A program made the translations under genes and the position numbers. The notes under the pieces are model-generated. The model was not told where the DNA came from and did no database searches. It was given only the letters and a program-made list of their open reading frames with translations. Below, one piece after another: positions 21,253-35,155 of a stretch of DNA of 64,000 nucleotides (the first letter of the stretch is position 1; each line of letters opens with the position of its first letter). The stretch is from NCBI GenBank assembly GCA_963971535.1, contig OZ020588.1:122740443-122804442 (forward strand), written 5' to 3'. The DNA is from Notolepis coatsorum (Eukaryota > Chordata > Actinopteri > Aulopiformes > Paralepididae).

Positions 21253-21828
21253 GCAAACTAATGGTGCATTAGGTGATTGTTTGTTCTGCAATTCTAGGGA
21301 GGGGGGTTTAGATGTTTGAAAAGATGTTAGATGTTTGAAACATTGTTCTACTGCTGTTTGTTGCCAAGGTTGAATTGCAGCTGTCAACCGAGGTTGATAG
21401 GGTACCTGAGATGGCGTTTTTTCCCCCTCCTATTCCTGATTGTTTTTTGTTTTGTTGTTGAATAAAACAATTGATTGAATTTGACTACATCTGCAGTATC
21501 CTAATTATTTTCATCATCTTCTACACTAAAACCTCATATCTGTCAACAAAGTATTCTGATATGTCATGTTGAATTAAAGGCTTATGACTGTGTCATGACT
21601 ATCTCCATAACATCTTCTTAAATAACTCCATTACACCCACAATTGTAACTTAAACAAGCAGTATAACCATTTTGGTAACTGTGTCATTCCTGTTACTGAG
21701 GTGTCAGCCCTGTTAATTGTACAATATTCTGATGTAATTTAAGAAAATAAAACAAAAATGTAAAACAAACTCATTTTATATGTTAAGTAATAGAAACCAG
21801 TGGCTCCCTTAAAAAAAAGAACTTTTTC

Positions 21829-22725
21829 TTAACACTTTGCATGCCACTCACGAGATTTCTCTGGTTTTTTATAGGTTTTTATAGGTTTCTCGGATTTTTT
21901 ATTTTTTTTCTGTGATCTAAAAAAATGTTGCATCACCCGAGCCTACCCGAGTATAGCCGAGCTGCGCCGGTGATCACTGTGGAAAAAAGCGCCCCCTGTC
22001 GTCTCCCAGATGACATAAGTGATTTTGGAATGGACTCAATGAAAATGAATGGGGGAAAAAATCCGGTACTCCACATTTTCCAGTTCACTGATCCAGCCGG
22101 GGTTACCACAGTTCATTCTGGAGCCTCAGATCCCCGCGGATCATGGAGATCTAGAGTGTTGCGTTGGATCCATACACGTATCTATTTTTTCGAATGGTGA
22201 TCAGGAATTGGAATATACCAGTTGGATACCATCTGATGTCAGGTAAGGACTCTATGTTATCAGTGGTAGGATAATCGGAGTAAGTTTGATGAAGTTATAA
22301 GCTGTTTTGTGAAATGTCTTCTTTCGGTTTCACTGTAAAAGTCTGTGAGGAAATCAGTGCTTGCGTGCACGTATAATATTGATCATCTAGCGTTTATTTG
22401 AAAACGATTCATAAAAAGGCCGAAGAATATCAACGTTGTGGAATATTCCACTAAAAGACGATTTTCATAGAATGCTCCAGAATGAGCTGTTTTTTATATC
22501 AAAACGGGGGCTTTTCTAACTGCTCTGAAACGGAAACGACGCGATAAAAAAACAATCTGACTTCACAGCACTGACTGGAAAATAGTCTTTGATAATGCGA
22601 TGGGCAGATTAGACACATAGCCATAATTTTAAACATAGATTAGGCGATATTAACGTTAACATTGGCGCCGATGGTGGCATTCAAGCGGTAAAACGGAAAA
22701 CCAGACGTGGCGCTCAAAGTGTTAA
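21829..22725. mobile_element. piggyBac-type MITE, copy 1
   Basis: The flanks are TTAA at 21829-21832 and 22722-22725, the target site of piggyBac elements. Inside, the ends are CACTTTGCATGCCAC and GTGGCGCTCAAAGTG, inverted partners with few changes. About 890 bases with no transposase frame. The indel that distinguishes the two 6.1-kb copies lies inside this element. Confidence 0.8.
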
Positions 22726-23092
22726 ATCAAAGATGCTGTGAAAGGGTCCATTGTGAATGGGCCTATTTATTCATGGGGAAAAAGGTTAACTCGTCAATAT
22801 TCTAACTCTACAAACACACTATTGTAACAAGGGGCTTTTATCTTTCATATGATATCATAATTATTCTAAATATGTATTTATAACCTTTTCAAACAGTAAT
22901 TGATATGTAGTAACAGGCAGTGGTGCAGTCGTAATATGGGCCAAGGCCAAACACCACGTGCACGCGCGCTCCCGCGCACGCGCATACGTGTTCCCTCGGT
23001 TGCGCACAGAACAGATGATACAACTTGTCTCATCCTTCCAGTCGGGAGATCAAGCAACCCCCCACCTACAGGGCTTGTATTTGGTTGTCGGT

Positions 23093-23212
23093 ATCCTATT
23101 ATTATGCAAAGTCTAGGTGATAAGTGCCGGCGGCCGGGGTATACGGGCCGACGAGTCATTTTTGTGTCGTCGCGCCGGCACTTATCACCTAGACTTTGCA
23201 TAATAATAGGAT
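23093..23212. repeat. Palindrome with 40-bp arms, copy 1
   Basis: The arm at 23093-23132 (starts ATCCTATTATTATGCAAAGT, ends GTGCCGGCG) is matched exactly in reverse complement by 23173-23212. The 40-base loop is GC-rich and itself partly self-complementary (GACGAGTC...GTCGTCG). Transcribed, it would form a long hairpin. Confidence 0.95.
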
Positions 23213-23748
23213 GCGCGCACTTCTGCCTCAGTGACGAAGCCCAAACGTTGTTTGACCGCGTATGCCCAGCACTGCACCCCTGGTAACAGGGCTGACGAAA
23301 AACAAATATGCATGTTGTTTAAATGTGAAAACAATTAAAAATATAATAGCCTGAGATGGCACGGTACATTTGTCTGAGAGATAAGAATCCACTTAATAAA
23401 ATAAATGTATCCAAAACTTTTAAAACAATACTTTGAAAATGGCAAGTTTTCGTAGAATGACCCAGGTAAGTATGCTTGCTTTGTGGGCGGGTGATTTTTC
23501 ATGCTCTCTACAAAGATCCAGAGCCTTTTTCCAATTCTGTAGGCCAGTATTTACAAAGGTGTCATGCTTAACATGTTTCCCAAATATCCTACAAGAAAAA
23601 CAGGAGGCTGCATTTCTAGACTTGGAGTACTCCAGACATGTAAAGCTGTCAAACCAGTGAGCATTAAAGGATCTCTTCTTGACACCAAAGTTGTGCTGGG
23701 GATATTGGTCAACTTTACTTGGTTCCTTACCCCTAGGTCACTAACATT

Positions 23749-24861
<1,113 letters not shown>

Positions 24862-24951
24862 CTAACATTCCCCTCACAGCTTTTCCCCCTTGCCCCCAGT
24901 CTGATGTTCTCTGCTGCTCTGGCATCCGCTTCTTTAGTCTCATCTCTGGGT

Positions 24952-25275
24952 CAGGGGCGGATTTAGGATTGTAGGAGATCCGGGGCTTAGCCCAGATGGG
25001 CCCCCTTTTTATTTTTTTTTTTTATAATTTTTTTTTTTTTTTTTTTTTTGCACGCAAGGGGTGCACAAATTTCTTTTGAATTTAATGAACCTGTACGTGC
25101 AATTTCCTGCAATATAGAGCCTTCAATCTTGACCAATAAAGCTGCTCTTTTCACTATAAAACTCAGTTAACCATAACGTAGTTATGGTTAGATTTATATA
25201 TTGGGGGGGGATATATCATATTTTTCATATAATCAAAAAGTGGTGGAGCAAGATCATACCTTTGCTCCCCCAAGC
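24952..25275. mobile_element. hAT-type MITE, left third only (cut at the duplication junction)
   Basis: It begins CAGGGGCGGATTTAGG after CTCTGGGT, exactly like the whole copy at 31138. It stops after 324 bases where the second 6.1-kb copy begins. It therefore records the right breakpoint of the duplicated unit. Confidence 0.85.
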
Positions 25276-25407
25276 AAACATGCTCAGGGGCGTTTAAGGT
25301 CAAAGAAGGAGAGAAAGAGGCTCCACCAAGAGCTGGAAAACAAGAAAAGCAGATTATCTCCCAAATGTTATCCGGGAAGATTGTAAATAGGTACCGCATG
25401 CAGAAAT

Positions 25408-27348
25408 ATGGAAATAGTGCCAGTGGTCTTCCAAGAAGAAGGTGGAAGACTTTGGAAAAAAATTCAGTTTCTTTCGCTCGTAAAAGCAAAGCTCCGCATC
25501 CCAACACAGTTCAAATCAAATGTCAAAGCTTTCTATGACCGTGATGATGTCAGTCGAGTCACGACTGGAAGAAAGCAGACCATAACACGGCAGAAAGTTA
25601 AAAAACAAAGGAGATTTCTTGTTGATTCACGGCAAAATCTTCACAGGAAATTCCTATCTGAAAATCCACACAGAGCTTTGTCCTACAGTCTCTTTTGCAG
25701 ACTTCGACCCTTCTGGGTGGTACATCCCACCATTCAGGACAGAGATACGTGCATGTGTAAAATCCATGAGAACCTCGGCTTTGTGGCTGACAAGCTGAAG
25801 CAACTAAGTTTGCTTACCAATTCCAACCTTGAGCAGCTTATTGAAGAGGTCTCTTGCAGCACAAACAGTAAAGAGTGCATGTATGGAGAGTGTCCCACAT
25901 GCAAACTGAAAAGCTTCCCACTGGCTACTGTTCCTGACACCAACATGCGTGTTGCATACATTCAGTGGGTAATGGAGGAGAAGACCATGCTACAAGAAAA
26001 GAAGGCTGTGTCATTCAAAGTGACAGCTAAAAAACGAATTGAAAGCACTGTAGAGGGGCTCATTGAGCATTTCACTTGTCTGCTGCACAGGTTTAAGAAA
26101 CATGTGTTCAACATCAAGCAGCAGTTCTCATTCTCCAGAGAGCTAAAGAGAAGTCTGTCCTCACACGAATGCATTATACATGTGGATTTCTCAGAAAACT
26201 ACTCATGTAAGTACAGTGCTGAGATCCAGGCTGTGCATTTCGGTGCCTCGCACCAACAGGCATCAATGCACACAGGTGTGTTGTATGTTGGTGAAGATGC
26301 ACGCCCTCTCTGCTTATGCACCATCTCAGAATCCAAGCAAGAAGGTCCCCCTGCGATCTGGCAACACCTTGAGGCAGTACTGGACTACGTACAAGCCAAT
26401 CATCCACCTGTGTCTGTGGTCCACTTCTTCAGTGATGGTCCTTGTACTCAATACAGGCAGAAGGGTAATTTCTTCCTGTTCAGTACTGAATTGAGTAAGA
26501 GGGGCTTTGAGAGTGGAACATGGAATATTTTTGAAGCAAGCCACGGAATGGGAGCGCCTGATGGTGTTGGGGGAGTATTAAAAAGACTGGCAGATCAACT
26601 TGCGAGTACAGGGCGTGACATTCCTGATGCCACCACATGTTACCGAGCACTACTTACAACTGGCACGACAGTGAAGCTCTTTTATGTGGAAACTGAGAAC
26701 ATTGTGGATGCTTATCGTAACATGCCAGCAAATATCCCATTAGTCCCAGGGACAATGCGAATACACCAAGTGGTCACCAACAGGAAAGGCCACTTGATCA
26801 CCAGGGATGTCAGCTGTCTGTGTGCCACATTGAAGAACCTGTCCTGTACATGTTTCAACACTTACCACTTCATCTTTGCTCCACTGATAATGGGCCCCCA
26901 AATGATCAAGGCAACCCAAGCCTCAAGCACCCCAGCCATACCTCAGCCAACCACAAGCACCCCAGCCATACCTCAGCCAACCACAAGCACCCCAGCCATA
27001 CCTCAGCCAACCACACAAGCACAAGCACAAAAGTCAGCAGAACAGCTGACTGAAGAACTTCAAGGACCCCAGGAGATCAATTGGAGTAGTGATGGGATAA
27101 TTGGTCAATGGTGTGTCCTTACATATGACCAGGAGCTGTACCCTGGAATCATTGTGGCAACAGGTGAAGGATATGCCCAAGTGAAGTGCATGCGCCATAT
27201 TGGCCAGAATAGATATTTCTGGCCATCCCGCGAGGACTGTATCTGGTACATGTTTGACGACATTTTAAGGTTGATTCCTTCTCCTGTCAATGTGACAGCA
27301 CGACATGTAGAGATCCGGAAAGACATCTGGTCAAAACTTGTTGGGTAG
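25408..27348 (+). CDS. Transposase-like protein, copy 2
   Basis: The 646-residue product appears identical to copy 1; the one base change I noted (near 25962, TACATACAG versus TACATTCAG) is silent. All motif positions are the same as in copy 1. Because the duplication starts at the exon border, this copy has no 5' exon and no splice acceptor from its own gene. It is preceded by the truncated hAT MITE. A transcript would need a new promoter. Confidence 0.6.
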   Translation: MEIVPVVFQEEGGRLWKKIQFLSLVKAKLRIPTQFKSNVKAFYDRDDVSRVTTGRKQTITRQKVKKQRRFLVDSRQNLHRKFLSENPHRALSYSLFCRLRPFWVVHPTIQDRDTCMCKIHENLGFVADKLKQLSLLTNSNLEQLIEEVSCSTNSKECMYGECPTCKLKSFPLATVPDTNMRVAYIQWVMEEKTMLQEKKAVSFKVTAKKRIESTVEGLIEHFTCLLHRFKKHVFNIKQQFSFSRELKRSLSSHECIIHVDFSENYSCKYSAEIQAVHFGASHQQASMHTGVLYVGEDARPLCLCTISESKQEGPPAIWQHLEAVLDYVQANHPPVSVVHFFSDGPCTQYRQKGNFFLFSTELSKRGFESGTWNIFEASHGMGAPDGVGGVLKRLADQLASTGRDIPDATTCYRALLTTGTTVKLFYVETENIVDAYRNMPANIPLVPGTMRIHQVVTNRKGHLITRDVSCLCATLKNLSCTCFNTYHFIFAPLIMGPQMIKATQASSTPAIPQPTTSTPAIPQPTTSTPAIPQPTTQAQAQKSAEQLTEELQGPQEINWSSDGIIGQWCVLTYDQELYPGIIVATGEGYAQVKCMRHIGQNRYFWPSREDCIWYMFDDILRLIPSPVNVTARHVEIRKDIWSKLVG

Positions 27349-27924
27349 GCAAACTAATGGTGCATTAGGTGATTGTTTGTTCTGCAATTCTAGGGAGGGG
27401 GGTTTAGATGTTTGAAAAGATGTTAGATGTTTGAAACATTGTTCTACTGCTGTTTGTTGCCAAGGTTGAATTGCAGCTGTCAACCGAGGTTGATAGGGTA
27501 CCTGAGATGGCGTTTTTTCCCCCTCCTATTCCTGATTGTTTTTTGTTTTGTTGTTGAATAAAACAATTGATTGAATTTGACTACATCTGCAGTATCCTAA
27601 TTATTTTCATCATCTTCTACACTAAAACCTCATATCTGTCAACAAAGTATTCTGATATGTCATGTTGAATTAAAGGCTTATGACTGTGTCATGACTATCT
27701 CCATAACATCTTCTTAAATAACTCCATTACACCCACAATTGTAACTTAAACAAGCAGTATAACCATTTCGGTAACTGTGTCATTCCTGTTACTGAGGTGT
27801 CAGCCCTGTTAATTGTACAATATTCTGATGTAATTTAAGAAAATAAAACAAAAATGTAAAACAAACTCATTTTATATGTTAAGTAATAGAAACCAGTGGC
27901 TCCCTTAAAAAAAAGAACTTTTTC

Positions 27925-28851
27925 TTAACACTTTGCGTGCCACTCACGAGATTTCTCTGGTTTTTTATAGGTTTTTATAGGTTTCTCGGATTTTTAATTT
28001 TTTTTCTGTGATCTAAAAAAATTTTGCATCACCCGAGCCTACCCGAGTATAGCCGAGCTGCGCCGGTGATCACTGTGGAAAAAAGCGCCCCCTGTCGTCT
28101 CCCAGATGACATAAGTGATTTTGGAATGGACTCAATGAAAATGAATGGGGGAAAAAATCCGGTACTCCACATTTTCCAGTTCACTGATCCAGCCGGGGTT
28201 ACCACAGTTCATTCTGGAGCCTCAGATCCCCGCGGATCATGGAGATCTAGAGTGTCGCGTTGGATCCATACACGTATCTATTTTTTCGAATGGTGATCAG
28301 GAATTGGAATATACCAGTTGGATACCATCTGATGTCAGGTAAGGACTCTATGTTATCAGTGGTAGGATAATCGGAGTAAGTTTGATGAAGTTATAAGCTG
28401 TTTTGTGAAATGTCTTCTTTCGGTTTCACTGTAAAAGTCTGTGAGGAAATCAACGGAGCGATTATCAGTGCGCGGCCGTAATGTGCTTGCGTGCACGTAT
28501 AATATTGATCATCTAGCGTTTATTTGAAAACGATTCATAAAAAGGCCGAAGAATATCAACGTTGTGGAATATTCCACTAAAAGACGATTTTCATAGAATG
28601 CTCCAGAATGAGCTGTTTTTTATATCAAAACGGGGGCTTTTCTAACTGCTCTGAAACGGAAACGACGCGATAAAAAAACAATCTGACTTCACAGCACTGA
28701 CTGGAAAATAGTCTTTGATAATGCGATGGGCAGATTAGACACATAGCCATAATTTTAAACATAGATTAGGCGATATTAACGTTAACATTGGCGCCGATGG
28801 TGGCATTCAAGCGGTAAAACGGAAAACCAGACGTGGCGCTCAAAGTGTTAA
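27925..28851. mobile_element. piggyBac-type MITE, copy 2
   Basis: The same element in the second 6.1-kb copy, with TTAA at 27925-27928 and 28848-28851. It holds about 30 extra bases near 28451-28485 (ACGGAGCGATTATCAGTGCG and following), which are absent from copy 1. Its left end reads CACTTTGCGTGCCAC. Confidence 0.8.
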
Positions 28852-29218
28852 ATCAAAGATGCTGTGAAAGGGTCCATTGTGAATGGGCCTATTTATTCAT
28901 GGGGAAAAAGGTTAACTCGTCAATATTCTAACTCTACAAACACACTATTGTAACAAGGGGCTTTTATCTTTCATATGATATCATAATTATTCTAAATATG
29001 TATTTATAACCTTTTCAAACAGTAATTGATATGTAGTAACAGGCAGTGGTGCAGTCGTAATATGGGCCAAGGCCAAACACCACGTGCACGCGCGCTCCCG
29101 CGCACGCGCATACGTGTTCCCTCGGTTGCGCACAGAACAGATGATATAACTTGTCTCATCCTTCCAGTCGGGAGATCAAGCAACCCCCCACCTACAGGGC
29201 TTGTATTTGGTTGTCGGT

Positions 29219-29338
29219 ATCCTATTATTATGCAAAGTCTAGGTGATAAGTGCCGGCGGCCGGGGTATACGGGCCGACGAGTCATTTTTGTGTCGTCGCG
29301 CCGGCACTTATCACCTAGACTTTGCATAATAATAGGAT
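29219..29338. repeat. Palindrome with 40-bp arms, copy 2
   Basis: Identical structure in the second 6.1-kb copy, with arms at 29219-29258 and 29299-29338. Confidence 0.95.
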
Positions 29339-29874
29339 GCGCGCACTTCTGCCTCAGTGACGAAGCCCAAACGTTGTTTGACCGCGTATGCCCAGCACTG
29401 CACCCCTGGTAACAGGGCTGACGAAAAACAAATATGCATGTTGTTTAAATGTGAAAACAATTTAAAATATAATAGCCTGAGATGGCACGGTACATTTGTC
29501 TGAGAGATAAGAATCCACTTAATAAAATAAATGTATCCAAAACTTTTAAAACAATACTTTGAAAATGGCAAGTTTTCGTAGAATGACCCAGGTAAGTATG
29601 CTTGCTTTGTGGGCGGGTGATTTTTCATGCTCTCTACAAAGATCCAGAGCCTTTTTCCAATTCTGTAGGCCAGTATTTACAAAGGTGTCATGCTTAACAT
29701 GTTTCCCAAATATCCTACAAGAAAAACAGGAGGCTGCATTTCTAGACTTGGAGTACTCCAGACATGTAAAGCTGTCAAACCAGTGAGCATTAAAGGATCT
29801 CTTCTTGACACCAAAGTTGTGCTGGGGATATTGGTCAACTTTACTTGGTTCCTTACCCCTAGGTCACTAACATT

Positions 29875-31047
<1,173 letters not shown>

Positions 31048-31137
31048 CTAACATTCCCCTCACAGCTTTTCCCCCTTGCCCCCAGTCTGATGTTCTCTGC
31101 TGCTCTGGCATCCGCTTCTTTAGTCTCATCTCTGGGT

Positions 31138-31924
31138 CAGGGGCGGATTTAGGATTGTAGGAGATCCGGGGCTTAGCCCAGATGGGCCCCCTTTTTATTT
31201 TTTTTTTTTTTTTTTTATAATTTTTTTTTTTTTTTTTTTTTGCACGCAAGGGGTGCACAAATTTCTTTTGAATTTAATGAACCTGTACGTGCAATTTCCT
31301 GCAATATAGAGCCTTCAATCTTGACCAATAAAGCTGCTCTTTTCACTATAAAACTCAGTTAACCATAACGTAGTTATGGTTAGATTTATATATTGGGGGG
31401 GGATATATCATATTTTTCATATAATCAAAAAGTGGTGGAGCAAGATCATACCTTTGCTCCCCCAAGTTCAATAGTGGGAGAGCAGAGATGCTCCGAATGC
31501 TCTTATGGCCAGGCGTCTATGATTCACTGATACAAAGTAAAATAGTGCAGTGCAATAAAATAGTTAGTAAAATAGAATAAAATAATGCAATAGTGCATTG
31601 CAATAAAATAGTTATCATCGTATTTTTTCGGGAGGCCGGTAAGGAGTGCATTACAGTAGTCGAGTTGGCTTGAGATAAAGGCATGGATCTGGTTTTCAGC
31701 GTCCTTTTGATTTATAAATGGCCGTACTTTAGCTATGTTTCTAAGGTGGAAGAATTAAGTTTTTGTCAACTTGTTGATTGTGATTTAAAGCTTAGGTCTG
31801 AGTCTACCATAACACCAAGACTTAACTCACTCAAATACAGTTAGCAGCTGGATAGACCACAGATGGAAATTAGCTTCTGCTAAATCTGGTGCAAACATAT
31901 TTTCATGTAACAATGATGAATTGT

Positions 31925-31955
<31 letters not shown>

Positions 31956-32032
31956 AATTTAAATAGATTCGGGGCTTTTCAGAATACATCCGGGGCTTGA
32001 GCCCAGGTAGCCACCCCCTAGCTCCGCCCCTG
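31138..32032. mobile_element. hAT-type MITE, complete
   Basis: The ends are CAGGGGCGGATTTAGG and CCTAGCTCCGCCCCTG. The 8-bp target duplication CTCTGGGT lies at 31130-31137 and 32033-32040. Sub-terminal GATCCGGGGCTTAGCCCAG and CATCCGGGGCTTGAGCCCAG are also related. The interior is AT-rich and non-coding. Confidence 0.9.
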
Positions 32033-32305
32033 CTCTGGGTTGTGGGGTCTCCTGTCTGTCGCCTGTCTCTTGCTGCCTGTCTCTCTCCTCTCTCTCTGTT
32101 TCTCCTGACTCACCCAGCTCAATCTCTCCTTCTTCTCCTCTACTCTCCTCCTGTCTGGTGCAAAATACAATAGATCTGCAAGTTAGTTAGCTTAGCTAGC
32201 TATAGCTTGTCACCCAGGTCTCACCTCTTCACTGGTTCAGTTGAATCAGTTTGACTCGGACAAGCAAAGCCGACCGTGAATGACTCGTTGACGATGGCCG
32301 CAGGC

Positions 32306-32358
32306 AGCCCCTTTCCTGACTGTGATGCAAGCCTTGCTTCACAGTCATGAAAGGGGCT
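32306..32358. repeat. Short hairpin, 26-bp arms with one-base loop
   Basis: AGCCCCTTTCCTGACTGTGA (32306 on) pairs with TCACAGTCATGAAAGGGGCT (ending 32358), with two mismatches in the stem and almost no loop. The flanks also carry CAGGCAG/CTAGGCAG words. Between 32041 and 32305 there is CT-rich DNA similar to 37533-37707, and nothing else that I can name. Confidence 0.7.
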
Positions 32359-32867
32359 AGGCAGCGGGAGATTTACCACAGCAGGTAATAGACCTGTTTT
32401 TTAAAGATAACACAAATATTTCATCTAGAAGCAGACAGAGAGGGTTACAATATGCAGTGGAAAAGTACGTTGATGCGATACACATTTACCTTAGGCCTCC
32501 ATGGTGATGCAAGCATTAGCTATAGATACCGTCTCAAGCATTACTTACAGTTGACTTGATTGAAGATTACAAGAACTATGACGATAATCCATGATTACTA
32601 CTATTGCTGATACATTTAGTTTAAGGCTAGTGGGCCAACGCAGTATACAAGCTAGACCCTACAGTTGTGTCACTAGTCACTAGAATGAGGAAAAAAGTGA
32701 AAGCTGTCACTTGCCAACAATCCTCCTCCATAAAGGGGTGAGACGTCAGAGAATGGTATGCTGCACATTCTAGTGTACATCAGGTCAAATGATTGATTAC
32801 ACTAACTATAAATGTATAGTGATAGAGACCAAAGTAAAAAATACCTAATAATAAAATATACCTAATA

Positions 32868-33099
32868 GGGGGTGACAGTGGCTTGGGAGTAGAGCAATCG
32901 TCTGGTAATCCGGAGGTTCCCGGTTTGATTCTCGCTCCTCCCGGGCAGTGTCCTTGAGCAAGACACTGATGAGCAGGTTGGCACCTTGCATGGTTGCCTC
33001 CACCGTCGGTGTGTGAATGTGTGAGTGAATGGGTAAGATGTCAGAAACAAATTGTAAAGCGCTTTGGATAAAAGCGCTATATAAATACAGCCATTTACC
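32868..33099 (+). mobile_element. tRNA-derived SINE, second family
   Basis: The head has GTGGCTTGGGAGTAGAGC (A-box-like) and GGTTTGATTCTC (B-box-like). The end reads AAAGCGCTTTGGATAAAAGC and GCTATATAAATACAGCC, a 3' end common in fish SINEs and matching partner LINE tails. A clean target duplication was not found. The following 33100-33789 interval is AT-rich with no feature seen. Confidence 0.75.
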
Positions 33100-33789
33100 A
33101 AAATACCTGTAAATCACAGTATATGGGTACAGGACATTTTCTTTTTCTTATAACACTAAGTATAAGTTATATTTAATATAAATATAAATAAATGCATATA
33201 CAACACATTATCAAGATAGATCACTCTGATTAGAAAAGAAAACCCACAACTAAAGTGTACATAAATAGCCACTATTTTTAATATATACAATAAATATACA
33301 TGGATTTACAGTTACACAAATGGATGTATGATATAAACTGGAATAGCGAACAATATCATGTGTTGTTGTGATACATCTATGGTAATTTACCATTATATTC
33401 TTGTAGCCAAATTAATGCTGTGACGAGGCTTAAAATAGATTTTGTCCCAACCCCAGACCCATAGTTCACAAATCGAATTACAATTTTATCGCTGGATGCA
33501 CATTGTCAATCTCCTGACCCGTTAGTCATAGTCACAACATTTGCTGTGCTTATTGATGACCCTTGGAAGGAGAAACATGTTGATTTTGGTTACCCTTTCT
33601 TCTAGTACCTCCATTATGGATTAATAGCCTGGTCTGTTGACATTTGCAATATCAGCAACTGTTGACGAAGATTAAGTAGTAGATGCCTATAGAATATGTA
33701 CTGTACTTTTACTTTTGAAACTTAATTAATACAGTCTTGTAGTGATTGTAATGGTACATAATTCACCCACAGACCTATTGTTAGGAACA

Positions 33790-33939
33790 TTCTAGAAAAT
33801 TAGTGCCGGCCGAACATTCTGGAACGTGTGTGATGTCATGGCAGTACATTCTAGAACCTTAGTTCTGCCCGATCATTCTGGAATGTTGGTGATGATGTCA
33901 TAGTAGAACCTTCTAGAATCTCTAACATTCCTATTTAAG
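33790..33939 (+). promoter_or_regulatory. Cluster of TTCnnGAA sites before a TATA-like box
   Basis: TTCTAGAA or TTCTGGAA occurs at 33790, 33817, 33849, 33876 and 33911, with spacings of 27, 32, 27 and 35. TGATGTCAT and GATGTCAT words lie between, and TATTTAAG follows at 33932. TTCnnGAA is the core of heat-shock elements, and TGACGTCA-like words bind CREB/ATF factors. The arrangement reads like a promoter or a decayed LTR promoter. No gene clearly follows on the plus strand, so function is a guess. Confidence 0.35.
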
Positions 33940-34015
33940 CATTCTTTAGCTTTCTAGTAATGTCCACCTTCCGGGGAGCCTGCTCCACAGGCCGGCACTC
34001 CTCATCTGGAGTAAG

Positions 34016-34135
34016 AGGGGAGGAGAGAGGGGTGATGGATAAGGAGAGAGGGGTGATGGATAAGGGGAGAGGGATGAGGGGGAGAGGTGAATGAGGAGAG
34101 AGGGATGAGGGGGAGAGGTGAATGAGGAGAGAGGG
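34016..34135. repeat. GA-rich minisatellite
   Basis: Short units of GGAGAGAGGGATGAGGGGGA and GGAGAGAGGGGTGATGGATA type are repeated about five times. Confidence 0.7.
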
Positions 34136-34544
34136 ATATTATTCAGTTCATTAATGACATGATTGTAAAGCTGCACACATTCCATGATGCTCACTTTAGT
34201 CCAAAAACATAAATCAGACCTCTTTCATTGTCACTCATTTCCTGTCTTGGGTTGACCTGTGTCGTCTCTGTGAGGGCAGTAACATCTCTCCAGCACACCT
34301 CATTCTGTGAAAAAAACACAAAAAGCTGAGTATAAGCTAAGCATAGACAGATAATAATAATAGTTCATTTATGGAGCATCTTTCATACATAAAATGCAGC
34401 TCAAGGTGGATTTTATTGATTCCTACAAACCGGTTGATACACTCACACTCATCTGTGGCCTTTTGGAATAAACCTAGTGGCTACAGTCAGCTTTAAAGTA
34501 TGGTCAGGGTTAGCTTATGGTTATGGTTGGGGCTAGGTTATGGT

Positions 34545-35143
34545 TCGGTATATAACCTTTATTTACCAGGGTAGGTTCTGTGTATAACCTTTATTTACCA
34601 GGGTAGGTTATGTATATAACCTTTATTTACCAGGGTAGGTTCTGTGTATAACCTTTATTTACCAGGGTAGGTTCTGTGTATAACCTTTATTTACCAGGGT
34701 AGGTTCTGTTTATAACCTTTATTTACCAGGGTAGGTTCTGTTCATAACCTTTATTTACCAGGGTAGGTTGTGTATAACCTTTATTTACCAGGGTAGGTTC
34801 TGTGTATAACCTTTATTTACCAGGGTAGTTTCTGTTTATAACCTTTATTTACCAGGGTAGGTTCTGTTTATAACCTTTATTTACCAGGGTAGGTTCTGTT
34901 CATAACCTTTATTTACCAGGGTAGGTTCTGTGTATAACTTTTATTTGCCAGGGTAGGTTCTGTGTATAACCTTTATTTACCAGGGTAGGTTCTGTATATA
35001 ACCTTTATTTACCAGGTAGGTTCTGTGTATAACCTTTATTTACCAGGGTAGGTTCTGTATATAACCTTTATTTACCAGGGTAGGTTCTGTGTATAACCTT
35101 TATTTACCAGGGTAGGTTCTGTTTATAACCTTTATTTACCACT
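34545..35143 (+). repeat. 32-33-bp minisatellite, about 18 units
   Basis: The unit is TATAACCTTTATTTACCAGG followed by GTAGGTTCTGTG, with small changes (GTTCATAACC, GTTTATAACC, a missing GG once). The core equals the dispersed repeat at 18540, so the array grew from one copy of an interspersed repeat. Confidence 0.95.
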
Positions 35144-35155
35144 AGCTGGCTCTAC

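Noticed and set aside
21925..22246. Short frames inside the piggyBac-type element and its copy at 28024-28342
   Set aside because: They are short, do not resemble a transposase, and the element is MITE-sized.
22878..23286. Frames of 107 and 128 codons over the 40-bp-arm palindrome (also at 29004-29412)
   Set aside because: Mirror-image frames caused by the palindrome; no domain or splice context.
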